A model generated the notes under the pieces. That model was not told the DNA's origin. It saw only the letters and a program-made list of their open reading frames with translations, and made no database searches. 64,000 bases of DNA from Acanthochromis polyacanthus. Its lineage: Eukaryota > Chordata > Actinopteri > Pomacentridae. Within the stretch, counting starts at the first letter, position 1, and each line of letters starts with the position of its first letter. Positions 13,283 through 24,258 of this stretch are shown here, piece after piece. The stretch covers positions 17,846,521 to 17,910,520 of the forward strand of contig NC_067124.1 of the NCBI RefSeq assembly GCF_021347895.1. The letters run 5' to 3'. The translations under genes were made by a program, and so were the position numbers.

Positions 13283-14234
13283 TAACTGTGTAAAAAATTA
13301 AAAACAAAAAAATAAACAGACCAAACTGTAAATAACGTTCACATCAAAAATCTGTATTTTTATACATGGTAATTTTTTTCTTTAATAATTTGTGACAATA
13401 AATATACAGTATTACTGTATTTATATCAGCAAAAATATCTTCATTTTTTCCAGATATTTGCTGTTAGTTTCACAGTTTTCAAACGTTTCACTAGTAAACA
13501 TTCTTCTGTCAGATCTTCACAAGTTGTTTTACAGGCTTTATTTTACAGTGCAACATCTCCATGAGAGTAGAAATGAACTGAACATTTGAACATTTTGAGG
13601 ATGTTTGGATGATGTCAGATTATATTCCATGATAACTAAAGAAGAATGTTCTCAAAATCACATTCAGAAAATATTATTTTAAATAACATTCAGAAAACAT
13701 TCAGAAAATGTGTTACTATACCATAGAAGACAGACCGTTCCAGTAATGTGATGTTTATATATATATAAGATAAAATGTTCTGAGGATGTTCTGGAGACGT
13801 TACTATAGAACATTCTTCTATAAAATATTCCTAGTGTTACATGTTGACAAAGAAAGGATGTTCTCAATACAATATTCAGAAAATTTACTTTATGTTGCTT
13901 TTAAGAAGAACATTCTGGGAACTAAAAGAAAACTTCCTCATAAAAATATTACCAGAACTTTGCAGAACTTTCTCTGAATGTTTTAAAACTAGAAGACTTG
14001 CGGCTGTGATGTTTTCTAAGCATCCAGCAGGTGGCAGCACCTCACCTGAGCTTCTTTGTTCTGTTTCAGGTTTCACTGAATTCAGACTGAACATCGGCCG
14101 CTGGTGAATCAGTGATCACCGATCGATTGATCCGTTCAGATCAGACTGTTTCACAGAGTAAACACCTGATTCTTTATCAGATCTGGAACAAATATTCAGA
14201 TGCTTTACTTCAGTTAACTACAACAAAGTAAAAC

Positions 14235-14750
14235 TACCCCATCACTACAATTCTACAATTTCATTTAGCAGACGATTTTGTCCAAAGTGACGTACAACAC
14301 AAGCAAGAATTCAGACATAAGGAAAAACCTGTAGTAAGTGCTTCAAGTGCTTCAAGTGCAATTGGTCAAAGGTGTTGCCATCAAGTTGCAGAAGAACCCC
14401 CCCCCCCCCCCCCCCCCCCCTTTTTTTTTCAACTTTGTCAGCGCTAAATAAGTGCTGGGTTTTGGACCACCTGACTTATTTTACCCCTAAGGTGAAGTCA
14501 GATTAAGTGGTGATTTCTGAACAATTGAGTCTTCAATTGTCTCTTAAAAGTAGAAAGGGACTCAGCAGAACACACAGAGTTTGGTTCCACCATTTGGGAA
14601 CAACAGAGGACAAGAGTCTGGCTAGAGATATCGAGCCGTGATGGGCTGGAAGCACCGGCGTCTCTCACATGCAGAGCGAAGTGGGCGTGAAGGGGAGTAG
14701 ACCTGGATCAGGGAATCCAGGTAGGCTGGGGCCGTTACTGCAGTAAACTC
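14235..14750 (+). repeat. dispersed teleost repeat, unclassified
   Basis: The ordered phrases TTTAGCAGACGATTTTGTCC, AAAGTGACGTACAACACAAG, TTCCACCATTTGGGAACAAC and CCAGGTAGGCTGGGGCCGTT match a repeat I recognise as common in fish. It is split by the homopolymer C24T9 at 14397-14429. No coding potential is visible. Confidence 0.5.
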
Positions 14751-16019
14751 CTGCTGACTGATGATCAGATTATTAACAGAGTTTAGGCTGGAGCCACTTT
14801 ACCCATTTATATCCACTTTATACATTTATTTTAACATTTTGGGATGTTTTGTTCACATTTTGAGACTTTTTGTTTCTTCTTTTAAGTCATGTTTTATTAA
14901 AACCTTTGGGGACTTTTTACTGAATGTGGCAGAGTTATGTGACGATCGGTAGACGTTTGTCCTTCTGTTTGCCGTTCTGTGTGCAACTTTACTCAAAAAT
15001 GGGCTTAAAGATTTGGATTAAATTTTCAGGGAAGGTCAGAAATGACACAAGGACCACCTCATTAGATTTTAGAAGTGATGCGGCTTATAGTCTGGATCCA
15101 TGGATTTGTTAAAGATTTCTGTATCATTGCGAGATAGCAACACAGTGTCACTGTAACTATGACAACAACTGAACACTATGTCAGCTACCTGCTGACGATC
15201 ACATGATTGCAATCCTACGATAAATCGATTGCTGGAGTTATTGGGACTTATCCATCGGAAATCATTCGACTGAACAGCTTTAGTGGAATACTGTGCTCTC
15301 TGATTGTTTTTCTTGTTTTTAAATAATTATCAAAGTTTAACTACTTTTTCTATATGTTTTTGGGGCTTCTGTAAGTTTCTTAGCAGCAGGTTACTGTTGG
15401 AACTGCTGCCATGGTTAGTTCAGCAGGTCTTTATCAGGCAGAACCAACTGTTCTCACTATGAGGTGTTTCATCTACCGGGTGTCACTGCACGAAGGGGCA
15501 GAGCCTCAGGTGTCCATGAAAAGGTTTATTGCACTTCTACTGGATCCAGCTTGGATGACACGGCTACTGGTTTGACTCTGGTTCTGGTCTTTCTATGTGA
15601 AGTTTCTATGTTCTCCCTTTGGTTCCCTGAAGGAGTTTCTGAGTGGACCAGATTGGTTCTTGTTCTAAACACCTGACTGCACTCACCTGTGGGACAAACA
15701 CTTGTGATGCATCAGATTTAAATTGGGCTCAAAGAAACCATCATGATTTGAAGCAGCAGGTTAGGGTTAGGTTAATGATGGTTACCTATCATCATTAGCC
15801 ATCCATTGACCATCAGTTCACCGTCATTCAACCATTACTAACCACCAGTGAACCGTTATTTGACCATCATTAAATCCTGACATTTAAACCAGATTATAAA
15901 CTCACAGTAAACGCCCTGCAGTCACCGACTTCTCTGCAAAGCTGGTTAGCGTTTAGCTTCCTTTTATAGCTAGTTAATGCCGCTAGATACTTTTTTTACC
16001 TAGTCAGCATTTAGCTAAC

Positions 16020-16325
16020 TTTAACTTGATTAAAGCTCAGATTTTAGCTGGATCAAAGGTCAGATTATGACTGGATCAAAGCTCAGATTTTGGCCGGATT
16101 CAAACTCAAATTTGAACTGGATTAAAGATCAGATTTGAAATGGATTAAAACTCAGATTTTAGCTGGGTTAAAGCTAAAATTTGAATTGGATTAAAGCTCA
16201 GATTTTAACTAAATTGAAGCTCAGATTTTAGCTGGATCAAAGCTCAGATTTTTTCTGAATTGAAGCTCAGATTTTAACTGGATTAAGGCTCAGATTTAGA
16301 TGGATTAAAGCTAAGATTTAAAGAT
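16020..16325. repeat. minisatellite, unit about 24-26 bp
   Basis: About 12 imperfect units of GGATTAAAGCTCAGATTTTA with small indels, 300-600 bp upstream of the txnip promoter elements. Confidence 0.8.
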
Positions 16326-16644
16326 GTGCACTGTCAACGTGCAGGAAGCTGATTCACAGTTCTAGCAGCTGTTTGTGAGGATTAATGATGAAGATTTTAA
16401 TCTTTCTGTTTCAGTTTCACTGTTACTGTGGTTTAAATTAAAGCTAAATTAGTGTGTTGACGACCACTAGATGTGTTTGGTTCTAAACGTGACACCTGCT
16501 CAGTGTGTGTGTATTTATTGTAGTTGTGTGTCAGTGCATTAACGTGTTTCTATTCTCATTCTATGTACTCTGATCTTCATTTATGGCTCCCAGCTTCAGG
16601 CTCCGCCCCCTTCTTTGCACTATGTGTTCACGCGCCCTTCTCTT

Positions 16645-16810
16645 CGCTCTGATTGGCTGACACCTGGAGCTGACCAATCACAGGGCTCCTTCCTTCGGGG
16701 GCCCGGCGTGTCCACGCTGTGTCCACGTGCTGCTCAGTGTAGGAGTAACGGGACACCGGACAGTAACACACACACACACACACACAGACACACAGTCCGG
16801 TATAAAACTG
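16645..16810 (+). promoter_or_regulatory. txnip promoter: two CCAAT boxes, ChoRE-like E-box pair, TATA box
   Basis: In order: an inverted CCAAT (GATTGGCTGA, 16651-16660), a direct CCAAT (GACCAATCA, 16672-16680), a carbohydrate-response-like pair CACGCT-5 nt-CACGTG (16713-16729) and a TATA box (TATAAAA, 16801-16807). The pair matches the ChoRE consensus (two E-box halves spaced by 5) with one mismatch in the first half. Mammalian TXNIP is induced by glucose through MondoA/ChREBP on such a ChoRE next to NF-Y CCAAT boxes. A short CA tract (16766-16785) lies between ChoRE and TATA. Motif positions are seen; function is inferred from the family. Confidence 0.7.
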
Positions 16811-16958
16811 GATCCTCTGTTTACCGACAGAGGCACCGAGAACTCCGGTGATTCATCAGCTGTATTTTAAGATAGATCCAGACTAATTAACACTAATTAT
16901 TAAATTATATTGTATTATATTACATTAAATCAGGCTATATTATATTAAATTAAAAACC

Positions 16959-19900
16959 ATGGTTCTGACAGCGGGTTCCCGGCTACAGCTCTTCCAGCTG
17001 CAGTTCTCGGATGCCGGACGCTCCTTCTACAGCAGCGGGGACAAACTGAGCGGCTATGTGCAGCTTCAGGCAGCGCAGCCCTGCAGGCTCTCCGGCCTCC
17101 GGGTCACCGCCGCCGGCTGTGCCCGCGTCGAACACCGCGGAGGAAAGAACCGGAAGAACCGCAGCCAAGAGGTGGAATACCTGAAGTATGAGGAGGAGCT
17201 GCGGCTAGAGGAGGAGCTGAGCACAGGTCAGACTCACCTGGGCCTCAAATAGGCCTACCAGCAGGAAGAATTAATCTGACCAATCAATAACGGAATCGGT
17301 GTTTTAATCAGACATGAACTCAGAATGATCGAATCAATCAATCAGAAACTGATAGAAATAAATCAATAAACATCTCAGATGTCAGATTTTTCTCAGGTTA
17401 ATTGCGATTTCATATTTTGTAGGTTTAGATGTTTCTGCTAACACAATCATCTGAGGAAAACTGGTGTTTAATCAATCTGGTAAATTAATCAGCAGGTGAA
17501 TTTAAATCCAGAAATCTAATGTGTGTTTCTCTAATTAAATGTTCAATAAAAACAGAAGTTTGAGCTCAACTTTATGTTTACTGATTCACTAGTTTTGTAT
17601 TTAGGCTAGCTCTTTCACAGCCACAGAAACGTCTTGTTGTTCTCAGGAAGCTGCAGATGAAAATAGTCCAAAAACAAACTGAGCTCACAGCAGCTGCTGT
17701 TATATAACACTGAGCTCACTTCTGATTGGTTCACACAGCTCAGGTGTAGAGTACACACCTCCTCGGTAGTTAGAACAAGTGAATAAGAATGAACTGAATG
17801 AGTGAAGTCAGTGTTAATGAAGACAAACGCTGTTGATCCAAACATTTTATTTCTTAGTATTTTAGATTCACTGTAATAAACAACAAAGCAGAAACAGGAA
17901 GTTTGATTATTAAAGAAGCTGTTTGTTAAATTCCTGTTTTGTTGTTTCAGATTCTGACGGCTGCTTCCTGCTGCCAGCAAACAAAACCTTCAGGTTCCAA
18001 TTCGGCTTCGAGCTGCCACCACCAGGGTGAGATTGATTTCTGATCAGTTATTGATTAAATATCGGTCAGTTATTGATTAGTCACTGGTGACCCCACTGAC
18101 ACTACTCTGCTTTTTTCAGGCGTCTGGTTTCATCCTTCAAAGGGAAGTTTGGTTCAGTGCGTTACTATGTGAGGGCGGAGCTTCAGAGGCCCTCCCAGCA
18201 TGCTTTGCAGTGTGAGAAGGAGTTTGAAGTGGAGGAGCCGCTGGATGTGAACCAGGCCGACCTGCTGGTACTGCCCCTGATCACACCGGATCAATAATCA
18301 AACATGCAGCCCGATGTGTCAACGCAACACATTTAAGACTTTAACTAAAATACACCAGCCAACGATGAGTCGTAGAATAATCCTCTCCCTCCTCAGGCTC
18401 CGGCTGCAGCCTCCAAACAGAAGAAGGTCACCTGCATGTTTATTCCTGACGGTCAGGTGTCCATCACTGCTCAGATCGACAGGAAGGGGTTCTGCGAGGG
18501 CGAAGACATCAACATCAACGCCAAGTTTGAGAACACGTGTTCACGGATCGTGGTACCAAAGGCTGCCATCATCGCCAAGCACTCGTACGCGGTGAACGGA
18601 TCCACCAAGGTGAGGCTGGAGACAGTTCAACAATTGAGGGTTTTAGAGGAGGTCTGAGCTCTGGTTCTACTGGTTCCATTGGTTCTAATGGTTCTTCTGG
18701 TTCAGGTTCTGCGTCAGAAGCTGTCAGCAGTCCGAGGGAACCACATCATCTCCGGGATGTGTGACATATGGCAGGGAAAAACCATCAGGGTCCCCAAACT
18801 GAAGCCCACTCTGCTCGGCTGTGACATCATCAGGGTGGACTATGCTCTCATGGTGAGTCAGAGATGATGTCATCATGATGCATTGAGGACAGCCAATGAG
18901 AGGACAGAAAACAATAAAACATGTCAACATAAAAGAATTCAAAGTCAGAGTTAGTTAAAAATGTGAGTGTGAGATAAAATTAAAACAACAGAATCAGTCG
19001 CATCATAGAGGAAATAAATTTAAATGCGATAAATAAAATACAAGATAAGATTCTGTAAAATCCTGAGTTAGGAGATGAGAAAATCAGTCAGAATTACTCG
19101 ACGTAAGATGAAATAGCATGAGATGAAATATGACAAAGTATTTTGCTTATCAGTGAACCCGAAGAAAATAATAAAATAAAATTTGAACAAAAGTTAAACA
19201 TCAAGAGATAATTAAGATATAATGAGATCATATACAGAAAAAAATATAAGATGAGATTAAACAAGCTGACATACAAGTGACAAAAAGTTCAAATATGGAG
19301 GAAGATGAAGCAAAATAATATGAAATGAGACTGGGAAGCATGAGACAAAATATATAAGTGAGATGAAATGAAATAAGATGAAATAACATAAAATAAAATC
19401 TAAAAGGAAATCATGAGATGATGTGAGGTGTGACGACAGATGGACTGTTGCCTCCAGATCCAGCAGAGATGATGGACAATAAGACGAGAGAAAATAAAAT
19501 ATTTAAGACAATAAAATAATCCAAAATAACCTCATTTAAAATCTGAAATCAAGTCAGGACAGCAGGAGAACGTCTGAATAAGATGAGACGACACAGAATC
19601 AAACTGTGGTGATGTGAAATAAATTGAGATAAAATTGAGGTTAACCTAAAGCTCCACCCCCTCAGATCTACCTGCACATCCCCGGCAGCGAGAAGCTGGT
19701 TCTGGAGCTGCCACTGGTCATCGGTACTGTCCCGTTCAGTGGCGTCGGCAGCAGAACCAGCAGCATGAGCAGCCAGGCCGGGTCCATGAGCAGCTGGTCC
19801 TCCTTCCCCTCGGCGCCGCCCAGTTACAGCAACATCCACAGAGACCTGCGGGTTGACGGTCCCAGAACGCCGCTGCTGCATGACTACGACGACGGTGATG

Positions 19901-20662
19901 AGGACGACGAGGACGGTCTCTTCATGAGGGCGCCGGAGGTCCGATACCAACCTCCCCCCTACAGAGAGGTGAGCTCACCCGAACCTCCCCATAGGTCCAA
20001 TTTGATTTGTTCCGCCTGATGGGGAGACAAGATGGTACACAAAACAAGATTTTATCTCCTAAAATGAAAAAAGAGCTGAAGAGACAGGATTAAACAAGAT
20101 GATCTGAGATGTAAATTAAAACAAGATGAAATAAATTTAGGATTCATAAATGATCACATGAGACTGAAAAGTTAAATGATGTAAGAAACAAAAACAGCTT
20201 GAAAGAAAAACATGAAATGATCTGAGATGGGGTGAGATACAACTCTAGAATATTAATGGGAATGAGATCATGTAAAACAGGATGATGTGTAAAATGTGAA
20301 TTAGATGAAGGAAAGGACAGTAGAAATATAATTCAAAATTAGATAATGTTAAAGGAGATTTACTAAATTTAAGATAGAAATTGTAAATTGAAAGGATAAA
20401 CAAGATGAAAAGAAACAGGACTTGCAGACTGTTGGATTGAATGCAGATAGATTACAGTTCTACAAGATTAAAGAGAGACTGGACAAAATAAATCAGGATT
20501 TGTTGAGACATGGTGAACTTGGTGAGATGACATATTTAGGATTCAAACCTGATAATATGAGATTTAAAAAAGTACCATGAAATGAGACACTGAGATGAAA
20601 GTCTTTGCTCTCAGGTGGACGATGACTCTGTCAGCCCTCCTCAGGCAGTTCAGGTGTTCTGA
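16959..20662 (+). CDS. txnip: txnip, thioredoxin-interacting protein (alpha-arrestin), complete
   Basis: Seven exons give 400 aa: 16959-17226, 17951-18026, 18120-18267, 18397-18609, 18706-18852, 19666-19968 and 20615-20662. Arrestin-N occupies about residues 8-150 and arrestin-C about 170-295. Diagnostic TXNIP stretches include KKVTCMFIPDGQVSITAQ, NTCSRIVVPKAAIIA and LSAVRGNHIISGMCDIW. Two PPxY motifs (PPSY at about 335-338, PPPY at about 380-383) would recruit NEDD4-type ubiquitin ligases, and GSRTSSM matches the AMPK-site region. TXNIP binds thioredoxin and drives GLUT endocytosis. The cysteine matching human Cys247 is present (about Cys254), but the position matching Cys63 has no cysteine. 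Convergent polr3gl follows, as in human. ARRDC family members are the alternative but fit less well; which teleost txnip paralogue this is cannot be told. Confidence 0.93.
18900..19650. repeat. AT/GA-rich low-complexity repeat in txnip intron 5
   Basis: Drifting GATGAAATAAAATAAGAT-type units fill most of the 813-bp intron. A similar tract fills intron 6 (about 20030-20610). Confidence 0.7.
20030..20610. repeat. AT/GA-rich low-complexity repeat in txnip intron 6
   Basis: Same theme as in intron 5 (AAGATGAAATAAA, TGAGATGAAA); the two introns look like expansions of one simple sequence. Confidence 0.65.
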
Positions 20663-21040
20663 GGACGTTCTGCCTACGACCAGACGAGGACACTGTCCAC
20701 CACGACGGGACTGAGGGCGGGGCCTAAGGGGGGAGCCTGAGCTCCATGTGTGGTCAATCATTCCCCGTCCAATCAGGACTGACGCTCTGAGCTTAGTCAG
20801 GACAGTGGCTTAGCATTTTCTAATGGTGACTCATCAGTTTTGTAGTAGTGACTCTGCTTGCTTTGGCACTTAATGGCATGGATGAAAACAGAAAAATAGT
20901 TTGTTGTGAAAAATGTCTCTTTTTTTGTATTTATTATTGACTCTGCTATTGTTTTTTTACCGCAATATCCTGATGTTACATCTGTATATATTTTGTAAAG
21001 AAGAATTTTATTTTTTCATTTCACCAATAAACATCTTTAG
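20663..21040 (+). other. txnip 3' UTR with poly(A) signal
   Basis: About 380 bp of non-coding sequence after the stop, including a T-rich tract, with AATAAA at 21026-21031 that marks the likely 3' end. Confidence 0.65.
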
Positions 21041-21657
21041 ATCGTGAAAGTGTATTGTCGTTGTTTGTTGAGCTGTGCTTGTTTATTCTGAAATATGGAT
21101 AAACAACAAAAACAAATCAACAATAATATGAATGTCAGCGCAACCAGCTGATTAGAAAGAATCTGTGTATGAATTAAATGCTTATTCACTGCAGCTCAGT
21201 GCACATTTCAGGTATTCAAACTTTCTGTACTTGCTGTATATACTGCATATATGTATACACTATATACTATATTTATATACTGTATATACTACATATACTT
21301 TATACACTATATACTATACATATACTGCATGTATTATTTATACAGTATATACTCTGTATACTGTATATATACACTACAGGCTACACATTTGGAAGTAACT
21401 TCAAGTCCAGATGGAATTCCATAATGCTCAGGCTCAGCAATTCCTTGGACATTCCTTAAAAAACCTTGTGTATTTGCCTTGCTGTTGTTAAAGCCAATGG
21501 AGGTTACTTTGAAGAAAGCAAAGTCTAAGCAAGAAAAACCCAAATACCTGATAATTATAGTAAAAAATGTATTGTGATGAGTGACTCTTTATATTTTTGT
21601 TAATATTATTATTATTATTATTTCCCTCATATATATATTTTACATACCTTATATATG

Positions 21658-21693
<36 letters not shown>

Positions 21694-22305
21694 CATATAT
21701 ACATATATATATCTACTGTATATACTGTCCATAGCTGACGATGTGAGCAGCTGCAGTCTCTGTGCAGACATCTATTTAAAGCTGCTATAAGAAGTGGGTC
21801 AAACATCAGGGAAAATCCAACTACAGCTCATCTGTGTGTTTCAACTGTTTTACCAACTGTATGAAGGAAACGTCCTGTGACTTTTGTCCATAAACAAGGG
21901 TTAGTCAGCATCACGTTTACTGACATGCTGGATTAAATGTGGCAGAGCAGAAGTGGGCTAAAGTTCAGTCTGTGTTTGGACATCAAATATTATCTGTGGT
22001 TTATTTCAGAGCACAACAGGTGGATCTGATTTATTTCCGCTCACTGATGCTGTCGTTCTGAGAATCGTCTTCTTAGAAAGTTACAGATAACTCAGAAATA
22101 GATTAGGTTTTTAAAAGGCAATGACATACCTCTGAAAAGAATGCTTCATATTCACAATATGTGTCTATCAGTTAACATGAAATTCGGGTTTTAGCTCAAA
22201 TTCAGCTCAAAGTCACTGTAGAACACTGAATGTGTCTCTGGGTCTGTGTAAGTGTAATGTGATCAGTTGTTTACTTCTACAGCACCTGTTCATGGTCAGT
22301 TCAAC

Positions 22306-22395
<90 letters not shown>
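22306..22395. repeat. (AC)n microsatellite
   Basis: An uninterrupted AC dinucleotide tract of about 90 bp. Confidence 0.97.
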
Positions 22396-22398
<3 letters not shown>

Positions 22399-22494
22399 TT
22401 CAGTCTGCTGTCAAACATCTGATAAATATCATTGAATTTTAATATCTGGATTGTATTTGAGATATGGACGGAGACATTTCAGTGCTCCGTCCAT

Positions 22495-22800
22495 ATAAAA
22501 CATCCATCCATCCGTTATCTATACACTGCTTAGTCCTCATTAGGGTTGTGGGGGACTGGAGTCTATCCCAGCTGACTAAGGGTGAAGGCAGGGCACACCC
22601 TGGACAGGTCACCAGTCAAAGACAAACAAGCACACTCACATTCACTCCTACAGGCAATTTAGAATCATCAGTTAACGTCATGCATGCCCAGAGAGAACAT
22701 ACAAACTCCACGTGGAAAGATCTCAGGCTGGGACGTGGGCCAGGAATCTTCTCGCTGTGAGGTGACAGTGCTAACCACTGAAACACTGTGCAGCCCTCCA
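22495..22800 (-). repeat. SINE-like repeat, minus-strand copy
   Basis: It starts with CATCCATCCATCC and carries CACACCCTGGACAGGTCACC and ACATACAAACTCCACGTGG, ending ACTGTGCAGCCCTCC. This is the reverse complement order of the 8075-8430 repeat, with both the tRNA-like head and the GGATGGATG tail preserved. Confidence 0.65.
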
Positions 22801-22974
22801 TGTAAACATCTGTTTTGGTCCATAAAGCTTTATTTATCCAGTTTTATGTTCCTTTTTAAAACTAGTTGGTGTCTAGGCTATTTTTAGCTAATAAACTTAA
22901 AGGTAGTTAGCATATAACCAGCTCTTAGGTAGTAATTTGTTAGCTTATTTTGTAGCTAGTTAATAGTGATTAAC

Positions 22975-23140
22975 ACTGGTTATGCTGGTTTTACAGTTTT
23001 TTGTACTGGTTTTACTGGATATGCTGATTTTACTGGTTAAACTGGTTTAACTGGTTTTAACAGGTTATACTGGTTGCAGTAGTTTTAACTGGTTATACTG
23101 GTTGCAGTGGTTTTTATTGGTTTTACTGGTGTAACTGGTT
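22975..23140. repeat. ACTGGTT/TTACTGG short tandem repeat
   Basis: Imperfect 9-12-bp units (ACTGGTTTTACTGGTTATACTGG theme). Confidence 0.7.
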
Positions 23141-24258
23141 GTGTTCTGCTCACTGGGGCAGTTACTCCTCCAGCACATCAGCACTTTTCAGGTTTCAGGT
23201 GACCTCGATCCCCAGCTCCTCTTCTTTCTTCTTCTCTGTCTTTGGACCTGCAGTCCTCGTCCTCCTTCCTTCACTCTGATTGGCCCGCGGTGGCCCCCAG
23301 GCTGTGTGTGATTGGCTGAGGTTACTGGTTCACATAGTCAAAAATATAAATACCTCAGGTACTTAGGTGCAGTACGTGTATGAGTAAATGTACTCAGTGA
23401 ACCTGCTTGTTCTAAGTCACTGTTTTCTTCTCACGTTATTGAAGTCATTAGTGTTATATTGTTGCGCCGAAGAATGGGAGTCTGAGGCGGAGTATCGAAC
23501 ACAGGTGCTAACCACTTTACTGACATTAAAAGAATGAATACAGCACTCACAGTACACGTGGAACCCCACCGTAAACAGGAAGCGTAACAGCCCCAACAGT
23601 CCGTGTGCAAATCACAACCACAACACTAAATGTTCCGTGGGTGAATTATGTAAACCCACTACACAAGCCCCCCAAGAATTCACCCATAGTCAAAGTCCGT
23701 GCGCCGGGGAGGGACAACGGCCCGACCCCGACTGGTACAGACGGCAGAGGCGGGGAGGGGGGGAAGAAGGGGGAAGGCGGGCGAAACAGAACCAACCACC
23801 AGTCCGGGAGGCAACGGTCCCGAAGGAGAAATGGGGCGGGGGAGAGAGGGGCAGCCCCTGTGCGGGGCCCGAGCCAACTCTAACAGCCCGGAAATGTCCA
23901 CGTGGGCAGGCTTAACCCTGTCGACGGACACAGTCTCGGCCCTACTGCCAATGTCCACAACCAAGTTCTTATCCCCATGCTGCAGGACCCTGAACGGGCC
24001 GTCGTAGGGGGGGTGCAGAGGCCCTCGGTGGGCATCATGGCGAATGAACACAAAACCCGCCGAACGCAGGGCGGGAGGCACACAGGAGGCAGGGGTGCCG
24101 TGCTGTGATGTGGGGACAGGGACGAAAGCACCCACGGCCTCCGGCATGGAGGACCGCTGCCTGGCCGCTGACCAAGCGGTCGAGGCCTCCGGGATGAAGT
24201 CTCCAGGGACCCACAGCACCTGTCCATAGACGAGCTTGGCCGACGAGGCTTGTAGGTC

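Larger units (their letters stand above)
13285..16600. other. intergenic region bnipl-txnip
   Basis: AT-rich DNA without a supported gene. It holds a dispersed fish repeat (14235-14750), a C24T9 homopolymer (14397-14429), short ACCATCATT-type repeats (about 15780-15870) and a minisatellite (16020-16325). Short open frames have no recognisable domain. Confidence 0.6.
21041..23455. other. intergenic region txnip to gypsy element
   Basis: No supported gene. It holds TA-rich simple repeats (about 21205-21400 and 21650-21730), a 90-bp CA tract (22306-22395), a minus-strand SINE-like copy (22495-22800) and an ACTGGTT short-unit repeat (about 22975-23140). A short lysine/glutamate-rich minus-strand frame near 23193-23252 is discussed under rejected items. 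Confidence 0.55.

Noticed and set aside
16615..16851. 78-codon plus frame upstream of txnip
   Set aside because: It has no recognisable domain, runs through the CCAAT/ChoRE/TATA promoter elements and a CA repeat, and ends before the txnip ATG.
23193..23252. Minus-strand frame ending GPKTEKKKEEELGIEVT with an upstream CTGCAG acceptor, like a last coding exon
   Set aside because: Too short to identify, and no upstream exons with matching phase were recognised on the minus strand beyond the gypsy element.
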